The position numbers and the translations under genes were made by a program. DNA of 10,357 nt, taken from the NCBI GenBank assembly GCA_013812385.1, contig JACCTM010000060.1:1-10357 (forward strand), read 5' to 3'. Each line of letters starts with the position of its first letter. Positions within the stretch are counted from its first letter, which is position 1. The notes below the pieces were generated by a model that made no database searches, had not been told where the DNA came from, and was given only the letters and a program-made list of their open reading frames with translations. This DNA comes from Geodermatophilaceae bacterium. Its GTDB lineage: Bacteria > Actinomycetota > Actinomycetes > Mycobacteriales > Geodermatophilaceae. Below are positions 1 to 5,761 of the stretch, in pieces.

Positions 1-147
1 GGCGGGGCGCTGAACTCCGACGCCGATCAGCTGTCTCGCCTCACCGGCGTGCCGGCGATCATCTGGGTCGGGATCTTTCTTGTCGTGACGGTCGGGGCTC
101 TGGGGATCGGTGCCTCGTGGCTGCTCAGCGGACTGCTGGCTCGGTGA
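1..147 (+). CDS. C-terminal end of a membrane protein, possibly M50-type metallopeptidase (partial)
   Basis: The reading frame is open from the first base and ends at TGA 145-147, giving the last 48 residues of a protein that begins outside the window. The visible part has a short polar stretch (DADQLSRLTG), then one hydrophobic segment of about 25 residues starting near PAIIWVGIF, and a short tail ending in LLAR. This is a C-terminal transmembrane helix with almost nothing after it. The pattern of a polar DADQL-type stretch, then proline and tryptophan, then a last helix resembles the end of small actinobacterial M50B-like site-2 protease proteins as I remember them. No zinc-binding HExxH motif lies in the visible part, so that family name is a weak inference. 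That a coding region ends here on a membrane helix is much surer than its function. Confidence 0.55.
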   Translation, partial: GGALNSDADQLSRLTGVPAIIWVGIFLVVTVGALGIGASWLLSGLLAR

Positions 148-234
148 CTGCCAGTCGACGCGCGCGCACGCAGCACAGCCGAACAGTGCCTTCCGATACT
201 GGCAATCGCCGCTGATTGCCTGTTCTATGGGGGT

Positions 235-1146
235 GTGCGGAATGTGCGCGGCCGCGCGACAGCACAGGCGTTGTGTGCGCTGGGACTGGTGGCATCGTTG
301 GTTGTCCCGATCTGGACGCCTGCTTCCCCATCGCTCGCACACGCCGAAGCATCGAGTCCTACCGACGCCCTGCGCTTGCCTGAGGAAGTCGTCGGCGCTG
401 ACAGTGCCGATGTCGAGCCACCGGTGAACATCGATGCTGCGTCGGTCTATGCGGCTGGTCGTGGCATGGCCGGTGTTGCCGTCCTGGATCGACTTACCGG
501 AAGTTATGTCGACAATGGCGCCGGGGCCCACACCGCGATGGGCTCGGCCTCGGTGATCAAGGTCCTGATGGCCGAGGAGATCCTGCATCGCGCGGCACTC
601 GGTCAAATCCAACTGGGTCCCATGGAATACAGCCGGATGGAGGCGATGCTGGTCGACTCCAACGATCCGGCCGCGTCCAGCCTGTACACCCAATTCGGTG
701 GCGCCGGCCTGATCATGGCCGCTCTGACCAGACACGACCTGTCCGAGTCCGCGGCGCCGACTGACCCGCAGTACTGGGGAAACACGAAGATCACCGCGTA
801 CGACGTCATGACGTTCTATGACAGCGTGCTGGACGGCTCTCTCCCGGCACCGAGCCGCGACTACCTGTTCGGATTGTTGCGCCGCCTCGCACCGATCGCG
901 TCCGATGGATTCGGACAGCTCTTCGGCCTGGCTGGCGGTGACCCGACACTGAACGCAGCGGTGAAGCAGGGCTGGATGTGTTGTCTGGACGGTGTCCGAA
1001 ACGTCCACAGCACGGCAGTCCTGGGCGCGCAGGATCGGTACGTGGTGGTCATCCTCACCCAGTACCCCCCATCGCTGCTGTGGGAGCACGGATTGACCAC
1101 CACAACCGAAGTCGCCCGACTCGTCCTTGGCGGGCTCTCCCACTGA
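235..1146 (+). CDS. Secreted serine hydrolase, beta-lactamase/penicillin-binding fold
   Basis: This 303-residue protein looks exported. Residues 1-38 form a Sec-type signal peptide: arginines at 2, 5 and 7, a hydrophobic core near 11-26, and a likely cleavage site after AHA, about residue 37. The active-site motifs of the DD-peptidase/class A beta-lactamase fold are in order: SxxK as S106-V-I-K109, a second motif S142-N-D144 followed by PAAS (where class A enzymes have SDN), and the third motif as K244-Q-G246 instead of KTG. Actinobacteria carry many proteins like this, often with unknown substrates; cell-wall peptides or beta-lactams are possible. Two adjacent cysteines (249-250) follow the third motif. 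The GTG start at 235 is chosen because it keeps the whole signal peptide. The ribosome binding site is weak (a run of G directly before the start), and GTG 244 is an alternative. The frame is clear of the upstream gene by 87 bases. Confidence 0.85.
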   Translation: MRNVRGRATAQALCALGLVASLVVPIWTPASPSLAHAEASSPTDALRLPEEVVGADSADVEPPVNIDAASVYAAGRGMAGVAVLDRLTGSYVDNGAGAHTAMGSASVIKVLMAEEILHRAALGQIQLGPMEYSRMEAMLVDSNDPAASSLYTQFGGAGLIMAALTRHDLSESAAPTDPQYWGNTKITAYDVMTFYDSVLDGSLPAPSRDYLFGLLRRLAPIASDGFGQLFGLAGGDPTLNAAVKQGWMCCLDGVRNVHSTAVLGAQDRYVVVILTQYPPSLLWEHGLTTTTEVARLVLGGLSH

Positions 1147-1253
1147 CAGCGATCCGCTCGGACCGTGACACCACGGCTGAAAGGTGCTGGCGGGACCTGT
1201 CGAATGTGCGGCACACGTCTTGCATCCACAAGCAGAGGAGTGACCGCGAACCG

Positions 1254-1833
1254 ATGGCCACCGAAGCGCTTAATCCGTACGACGCACTGCCTGACGTACC
1301 CACGTTCCGACGTCGCCAGCGACGACATCGCGGACGGGCAGCGGCTGCCTAATCCGCAGACGAGTCGAGCGATGGGTGTTTCCGGAGGGGCAGACCGCTC
1401 CCCTCAACTGAGCTGGTCGGGCTTTTTGGGAGCCACCAAGAGCTTCGCCGTCACTGTGTTCGACCCGGATGCCCCCACCGCCAGTGGCTTCTGGCATTGG
1501 GCAGTGTTCAACATCCCGGCCTCGGTCACCGAACTCGCGAGCGGCGCCGGCGCCGGCGGCATGCCCGCTGGGGCCGTGCAGTTGCGCAACGACTCGGGTG
1601 AAGCGGGCTATCTTGGAGCTGCTCCCCCGGAAGGCCATGGGCCCCCGGCAGGTCCCAGCACCCCGGGTAAGAAGAGCGAGACGGTACTCGTCTTCCCGCC
1701 GACCACTCCACCTGGCCTACCCATGACGGGATCGGACATCGTGCCGATCGGTCTGACCGGACTCGGGTTGTTGCTGGTGGGCGCGGCAACCCTCGTGGCC
1801 GGCAGGCGCCGGGGCAGGTTGATCGCCGAGTGA
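1254..1833 (+). pseudogene. Frameshifted, truncated PEBP (YbhB/YbcL) gene fused to an LPMTG sorting tail
   Basis: The body matches actinobacterial YbhB/YbcL proteins of the phosphatidylethanolamine-binding (Raf kinase inhibitor-like) family: SPQLSWSGF, then TVFDPDAPT, SGFWHWAVFNIP, and QLRNDSGEAGYLGAAPPEGHGP. The expected start (MATEALNPYDALPDVPTF) is at ATG 1254, with AGAGGAG at 1234-1240, but lies in a different frame from the body. The reading must change by one base at the CC of 1307-1308. With one C removed, the text runs PTF-DVASDDIADG exactly as in the family. Translated without that shift, the product stops near 1354. After GHGP (about 1644) the family sequence should continue with HRYF and about 45 more residues, but it turns into a proline-rich linker and an LPMTG sorting signal. 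So the gene is broken twice: a 5' frameshift and a lost 3' third. The frameshift alone could be a sequencing error. Confidence 0.72.
1645..1833 (+). other. LPXTG-type sortase sorting signal remnant (LPMTG, membrane helix, basic tail)
   Basis: In frame with the PEBP body, this segment encodes a proline- and threonine-rich linker, LPMTG at 1717-1731, a hydrophobic stretch of about 20 residues (1741-1800), and a basic end with GRRRGR before TGA 1831-1833. That is the full three-part order of a Gram-positive cell-wall sorting signal, which sortase cuts between T and G. PEBP proteins of this family are not known to carry it. The reading frame holding it has no signal peptide, so the chimera should not reach a sortase. 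The simplest reading is that this is the 3' end of a lost surface-protein gene joined to the PEBP gene by a deletion. No sortase gene is in the window. Confidence 0.7.
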
Positions 1834-1850
1834 TCAAAGGAACGCGCTGA

Positions 1851-1896
1851 ACGAGCGGCGGGCGGGTGCGGATTCTCTCACCCACCCGCCGCTCGT
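1851..1896. terminator. Hairpin, likely bidirectional terminator
   Basis: An inverted repeat has 18-base arms at 1851-1868 and 1879-1896 with one mismatch and a 10-base loop. The stem is very GC-rich. It lies between the stop of the plus-strand PEBP/LPMTG remnant (1833) and the stop of the minus-strand GNAT gene (1918), so it can end transcripts from both sides. There is no strong T run on either side, which is common for actinobacterial terminators. Confidence 0.8.
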
Positions 1897-1917
1897 CGTA
1901 CGCCCTGATCCGCGCAG

Positions 1918-2706
1918 TCAGCTCGTGGCCAGGCAGGCGGTACCGATCTGCGCGAAGCCCGCTCGCTCGTACACCCTGGCCGAGTCGTCGTCGCCGGCTG
2001 AGAGGAAGACCAGCGAGCACTCCTGTCGTGCATCGGACACCAGAGCCGCTGTGATCGCGGCGCCGAGGCCTCGGCCGCGGTAGTCAGGCAGGGTGGCGAC
2101 GCCGACGATCTCGGACACCACGTCCTCCCCCACGACCACCGGGTGATGTGATCCGACCGCTAGCAGACGATTCTGCGAGATCGCCGCCATGAGCACCGTG
2201 CGGCCGTCGGCGATCCGGGTCCGAAGGTGCGCCACGGCGGCCTCGGACGAGTCCGGTCCCGGCTCGCCCGGGTCCTCGTCGTCTGGGGTCCCGGAGAAGG
2301 CGTGTGTAGCAAGGTGCAGGTAGTCCCCCAACCGCGGATCGTCGGCCCCGACCAGAAACAGTCGTACGCCGCCGGGCAGCATCACGTCCACCGGATCGGC
2401 CACAACCAACAAAGGTCCGTCCACAACGGACAGTCCGGATCGCGATGCTGCAGCGCGCATGGACGGTGTCGACTCGGCCATCCATTCAAAAGCCGCAGGC
2501 AGATTCAGTTCGCGCATCCGGCCGCACGCCCGCTGCACGTCCTGGGGTTGCACCACGCTGACCCCGAGGCGCGGCCGGGCGTAGTAGGACCATGGCCCGG
2601 TACCGATGAACAGAGTCAGTGAGCCGATCTCCTCGACCCGGGCGTCGCTTCGGGGAGCGGCGTCGTAGTACTGCTCGACCCTGCGCAGGGTGGCGCTGAT
2701 GCTCAC
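1918..2706 (-). CDS. GNAT family N-acetyltransferase
   Basis: This 262-residue protein carries a GNAT domain in its C-terminal half. Acetyl-CoA-binding motif A is EIVGVATLPDYRGRGLG, with R210-G-R-G-L-G215 as the pyrophosphate loop. Motif B follows with SARVYERAGF (about 242-251). The N-terminal 110 residues are not a recognisable second GNAT domain but may be a degenerate one, as in two-domain members. The family moves an acetyl group from acetyl-CoA to an amine; the substrate cannot be read from sequence. The start is GTG at 2704-2706 with a modest AGGGTG upstream. The gene follows the 78-residue gene on the same strand after 50 bases and may share its transcript. It ends against the hairpin at 1851-1896. 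Codon use matches the neighbours. Confidence 0.85.
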   Translation of the reverse strand: MSISATLRRVEQYYDAAPRSDARVEEIGSLTLFIGTGPWSYYARPRLGVSVVQPQDVQRACGRMRELNLPAAFEWMAESTPSMRAAASRSGLSVVDGPLLVVADPVDVMLPGGVRLFLVGADDPRLGDYLHLATHAFSGTPDDEDPGEPGPDSSEAAVAHLRTRIADGRTVLMAAISQNRLLAVGSHHPVVVGEDVVSEIVGVATLPDYRGRGLGAAITAALVSDARQECSLVFLSAGDDDSARVYERAGFAQIGTACLATS

Positions 2707-2756
2707 GATGGCACCCTAGCCGCGTCGAGAACCGCCTCGGGACCGCAGCGGTCGAG

Positions 2757-2993
2757 TCAAGCCGGGTGTCCGCGCTGATAGTCGAGCAGGGTGATCACGG
2801 TGAGCGATTTGAGCTGTAACCGCAGCGGCGCAGTCCGCAACCACCGAGGGCAATCCTGGGATACGCGGCGATAGACCTCGGAGACCAAAATGTCCTCGAC
2901 CGGTGAGGGGCCGAGGGCAGCTCGGATCCAGCCGAGCACCAACGCCATCGTGGCTGCGTCGGCGAGATCCTCGGCCCAACCGGGCTGTCCCAT
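2757..2993 (-). CDS. Hypothetical 78-residue protein
   Basis: I do not recognise a family. Support for a real gene is the strong G/C preference at third codon positions over the whole frame, an ATG start, a position that fills the gap between two genes, and an arrangement head to head with coaA. The protein has a mildly acidic, alanine-rich N-terminal helix-like part, a middle VSEVYRRVSQDCPRWLR, and an end rich in leucine (LQLKSLTVITLLDYQRG). No signal peptide, membrane segment or cysteine cluster is seen. There is no good ribosome binding site; GATACT stands 7-12 bases before the ATG, so the message may be leaderless. It may be transcribed with the GNAT gene 50 bases downstream. Confidence 0.6.
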   Translation of the reverse strand: MGQPGWAEDLADAATMALVLGWIRAALGPSPVEDILVSEVYRRVSQDCPRWLRTAPLRLQLKSLTVITLLDYQRGHPA

Positions 2994-2998
2994 GCTTC

Positions 2999-3004
2999 TA
3001 GTAT
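2999..3004 (+). promoter_or_regulatory. Possible -10 element for coaA
   Basis: TAGTAT fits the actinobacterial TANNNT -10 pattern and lies in the 104-base gap between the divergent 78-residue gene and coaA. It would give a leader of roughly 85 bases. No clear -35 is visible, and the minus-strand GATACT overlaps the same bases, so both directions may start here. Confidence 0.35.
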
Positions 3005-3097
3005 CCAGTCACTGACCGTGGGCAGGCAGCTGGGTGCCCGGCTCATCGGAATGAAGCCCTCGCGTCCAGGAGATGCCCCTCCCGGCAGGATGATCTG

Positions 3098-4051
3098 ATG
3101 GTCAGCGCGGGCACTGGGAGCCCCTCCCCATTCGTGAGCTTCGACCGCGAGAGCTGGCGTGCGCTGGCGGCCAGCACTCCGCTGCCGCTCGCACCTGAGG
3201 AAATCGCCCAGCTGCGCGGCCTGGGTGACACCGTGGACGCCGACGAGGTCGCCACTGTCTATCTACCGCTGTCCCGACTGCTTAACCTCTATGTGGCCAC
3301 CGTGCAAGAGCTCTGGTCGGCACAATCGCGTTTCCTGGGATCAGGAGAGGCAAAGGTGCCCTTCGTGATCGCCGTCGCCGGCAGCGTCGCGGTCGGCAAG
3401 AGCACGACAGCGCGGATCCTGCAGGCGCTGTTGTCACGATGGCCTGACCACCCGAAGGTCGAACTAGTCACCACAGACGGATTTCTCTATCCCAATGACG
3501 TGCTCAGCGAGCGAGGTCTCCTGCACCGCAAAGGCTTCCCCGAGACCTACGACAGACGTCGATTGGTGCGCTTCCTGGCCGAGGTCAAGTCTGGTGCACC
3601 ATCGGTGGTTGCTCCGGTGTATTCGCATCTGGTCTACGACGTCGTGCCCGACGCCGCAACGCCCATCGAGAACCCAGACATCCTGATCTTGGAGGGCCTC
3701 AACGTCCTACAGTCCAGTGCCCGTGCAGGGGGCCGCCTTCCGGGAATCTTCCTGTCCGACTTCTTCGACTTCTCAGTCTTCGTCGACGCCGGCGAGAGCG
3801 ACATCCGTCGCTGGTACGTCGAACGCTTTCTCACCCTGCGCTCGACCGCTTTCCAGGACGAGAAGTCCTACTTCCATCGTTATGCCCGTCTGGACGAGGC
3901 GCAGGCGGTGGCCACCGCGGAGAAGATCTGGGCGGCGATCAATGCCCCCAATCTGGTGCAGAACATTGCGCCCACCCGCTCGAGGGCCAGATTGATCCTG
4001 CACAAGGCAGCAGACCACTCGGTCCGCAAGGTGCAGTTGCGCAAGCTCTGA
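3098..4051 (+). CDS. coaA: Type I pantothenate kinase (CoaA)
   Basis: CoaA phosphorylates pantothenate with ATP, the first and usually rate-setting step of coenzyme A synthesis in the cytoplasm. The protein is 317 residues, the usual length of the bacterial type I enzyme. The P-loop is GSVAVGKST (95-103) with K101. TTDGFLYPN (125-133) supplies D127, and H177 (in VYSHLVYD), Y240, R243 and N282 fall at the same positions as the known active-site residues of the E. coli enzyme. DILILEGLNVLQ is the conserved stretch after the nucleotide core. The start is ATG 3098, with GGCAGGA at 3084-3090 seven bases before it. The gene stands alone on the plus strand, head to head with the 78-residue gene and tail to tail with the Eis-like gene, whose stop is two bases away. 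Type I enzymes are known to be feedback-inhibited by CoA. Nothing is missing or odd. Confidence 0.97.
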   Translation: MVSAGTGSPSPFVSFDRESWRALAASTPLPLAPEEIAQLRGLGDTVDADEVATVYLPLSRLLNLYVATVQELWSAQSRFLGSGEAKVPFVIAVAGSVAVGKSTTARILQALLSRWPDHPKVELVTTDGFLYPNDVLSERGLLHRKGFPETYDRRRLVRFLAEVKSGAPSVVAPVYSHLVYDVVPDAATPIENPDILILEGLNVLQSSARAGGRLPGIFLSDFFDFSVFVDAGESDIRRWYVERFLTLRSTAFQDEKSYFHRYARLDEAQAVATAEKIWAAINAPNLVQNIAPTRSRARLILHKAADHSVRKVQLRKL

Positions 4052-4053
4052 GC

Positions 4054-5274
4054 TCAGAACCACGTGCTCGACCACGGAGGGGCTGCCGTCGAGAACATCA
4101 GGTCGGTGGCTTGCAGCGAACCCATACGGTGCTCCTCCGCCCAGCCGACCCGCGCGAGCTGTTGCAACGAGAAACCTCCGAGCAGGATTGCTCCCAGGGT
4201 CGTGACCGGCAGGCTCAGATCGGCCGATCGAGTGGTTGCCGCGCACTCGGATCCTGCTGGGCCGCCGGTGAGTTCGTAGCGTCCCGCAGCAAATCCTTGC
4301 GCGTCGGTGATCTCGAGTACGACCCGGCCATCGACTCGGTACCTGCGCGCGGACAGCACTGCCGGCACGTCGACCACCCGGCACCACAGGAAGTCGTGCC
4401 GTTTGCTGGCTCGAGCCCGACGCGCATCGGTGAGCAGCCACGGCAGCACCTCGTCGACGGGTCTATCCCTGGCGACGACTTCGGTGACCAGGTCCAGGGA
4501 CAGGAGGTGGGCCCACAATGCCCGATCGGCATCCAGGTGCTGGCTCACCAGCATGTCCACGGTCACCGTGGAAGCGGGCAGCATGGCCTCCCAGGTCGTT
4601 TCCACCCGATACCGGGCGGCTCCGATCACAGTTCCTGCGCCGTCGCTGGCGACCAGATGAAAAGCCGGCGGCACGTCCGGCCTGGCCGCAAGAGCCAGGA
4701 TTCCGAGATCGACATCCCAGAACCAGTCCGGGCGACTGATCTCACCGACCTGACAGCCTTGGACACGGTCGTACAACCGGGCGGCGGCCTGACGAAAGTC
4801 CGACACGTCCACGAGATCGACCGTGGCCGGCGAGCTCTCGAGCAACCGCGTGCGGCGGGTGTCGACGGTGTAGCACTGCGACTCGGTGGCCGGCCCGTAG
4901 CCCCAGCGGCCGTAGATCGGCCACTCGGCAGCGATGAGAATGCTCAACGGCTCGGCGCGTTCTCGGCAAGCGGCGAGGTCAGCTGTGATGAGTCGACCGG
5001 CCAGCCCCTGCCGTCGATGCGTGGCCGTGGTCGTCACCTGCGTCACCGCCGCTGCCGGGATCGCCTGTACTCGCGGAAGGGTGATCTGCACCGGAAAGCT
5101 GCGCAGGGTGGCCACGATCAGGTTGTCCTCGAAGGCGCCCCATGTTCGTTCCAACGGGGTCAGCGCGCGACGCTGCTCGGAATCGTCGACTTCGGACGGG
5201 TTGTGAAACCCCCGGCGCACGGCGACGCTCCACGCGTGCAGCTCGGACGAGGCAATCGTCCGTATGTCGGCCAT
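4054..5274 (-). CDS. Eis-like GNAT N-acetyltransferase
   Basis: This 406-residue protein has the length and layout of the Eis (enhanced intracellular survival) family: an N-terminal GNAT domain, a second GNAT-like domain and a sterol-carrier-like C-terminal domain. Motif A is VTTTATHRRQGLAGRL (about 80-95), where acetyl-CoA binds. IYGRWGYGPAT (120-130) is the family signature, and Y126 has the same number as the general-acid tyrosine of the Mycobacterium tuberculosis enzyme. The chain ends in phenylalanine (STWF), as does Eis, where the terminal carboxylate acts as the base. Eis enzymes acetylate aminoglycosides and other amines; the substrate here is unknown and resistance should not be assumed. 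The ATG start has no ribosome binding site, but TAGTCT lies seven bases upstream, pointing to a leaderless message. The stop is tail to tail with coaA. Confidence 0.9.
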   Translation of the reverse strand: MADIRTIASSELHAWSVAVRRGFHNPSEVDDSEQRRALTPLERTWGAFEDNLIVATLRSFPVQITLPRVQAIPAAAVTQVTTTATHRRQGLAGRLITADLAACRERAEPLSILIAAEWPIYGRWGYGPATESQCYTVDTRRTRLLESSPATVDLVDVSDFRQAAARLYDRVQGCQVGEISRPDWFWDVDLGILALAARPDVPPAFHLVASDGAGTVIGAARYRVETTWEAMLPASTVTVDMLVSQHLDADRALWAHLLSLDLVTEVVARDRPVDEVLPWLLTDARRARASKRHDFLWCRVVDVPAVLSARRYRVDGRVVLEITDAQGFAAGRYELTGGPAGSECAATTRSADLSLPVTTLGAILLGGFSLQQLARVGWAEEHRMGSLQATDLMFSTAAPPWSSTWF

Positions 5275-5280
5275 ATCGAC

Positions 5281-5286
5281 AGACTA
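5281..5286 (-). promoter_or_regulatory. -10 element for the Eis-like gene, leaderless arrangement
   Basis: On the minus strand this reads TAGTCT, a match to the TANNNT -10 pattern of actinobacteria. Six bases separate it from the ATG at 5272-5274, so transcription would begin at or next to the start codon. The lack of any purine-rich ribosome binding site before this ATG supports the same reading. No clear -35 is seen. Confidence 0.55.
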
Positions 5287-5312
5287 GGAGTCACTACCAG
5301 CGGGTTGCCTCG

Positions 5313-5342
5313 TTGGGCCGGTCAGACATTCAGCCTTACAAT
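5313..5342 (+). promoter_or_regulatory. Possible promoter for the DUF5999 gene
   Basis: TTGGGC (5313-5318) and TACAAT (5337-5342) are separated by 18 bases on the plus strand. The -10 is good; the -35 matches the consensus at only three positions. It would give a leader of about 170 bases before the DUF5999 gene. TAGGCT at 5426-5431 is an alternative closer -10. The 247-base gap 5275-5521 holds these and the Eis-like promoter; I see no other structure there. Confidence 0.35.
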
Positions 5343-5521
5343 GGAACCGATTGGGTCGCTGGCCGTGATCAGATCGTTGTGCACAAAGACCGCACAGCAC
5401 GGTGGTCGACACGCTGGGGTCCGCCTAGGCTGGGCACGGCGTCATCTGCGTCACACTGTGCATGCGGCTTCCCCGCCGGCACGAACCGCACGAATCGAAA
5501 TAGGAAAGAGTGAGTAACGGG

Positions 5522-5713
5522 ATGTGTCCCCACCAGCCCTGCTGTCCCTCCGCAGACAGCGCCGGGCGCGACGCCGCGCACGTCGTGCACAGCCACCCCG
5601 AACAGGGCTGGAGCCTTTTGTGCAACGGCGTGGTGCTCTTCGAAGACAACGGCGAGATCCTGCCCAACGGCCGGGTCATCTCCTCGCGCCGACCGCAGGC
5701 TGCCGCGGTCTGA
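5522..5713 (+). CDS. DUF5999 family small protein
   Basis: This 63-residue protein matches the small DUF5999 family known from Streptomyces and other actinobacteria. Family marks are the opening MCPHQPCCPSADSAGR, the middle HPEQGWSLLCNGVVLFED and the end NGEILPNGRVI. Its role is unknown. Cysteines 2, 7, 8 and 34 with several histidines could hold a metal ion, but that is inference. The start is ATG 5522 because the family begins with MC at this point. AGGAAAG (5502-5508) lies 13 bases before it, a little far, while GTG 5510 is too close to that site to be better served. The gene is divergent from the Eis-like gene and convergent with gcvP, so it forms its own unit. No terminator hairpin is evident in the 48 bases to the gcvP stop. 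Confidence 0.85.
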   Translation: MCPHQPCCPSADSAGRDAAHVVHSHPEQGWSLLCNGVVLFEDNGEILPNGRVISSRRPQAAAV

Positions 5714-5761
5714 ACACCGCCGCATCCCCTTCTCCCCATCCGCGCCGAGGGCACCGAGCCG

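Noticed and set aside
1165..1253. The frame upstream of the PEBP body as its true N-terminus
   Set aside because: It gives cysteine- and arginine-rich sequence with no match, while the family N-terminus is found at 1254 in another frame.
4111..5517. A 468-residue open frame on the plus strand
   Set aside because: It lies opposite the Eis-like gene, has no family features, and is the usual antisense shadow of high-GC coding DNA.
5510..5521. GTG 5510 as the DUF5999 start
   Set aside because: It is almost on top of the purine-rich site, and the family begins with MC at 5522.
5714..5761. Terminator between the DUF5999 gene and gcvP
   Set aside because: CCGAG repeats occur here directly, not inverted, and no stable hairpin is seen.
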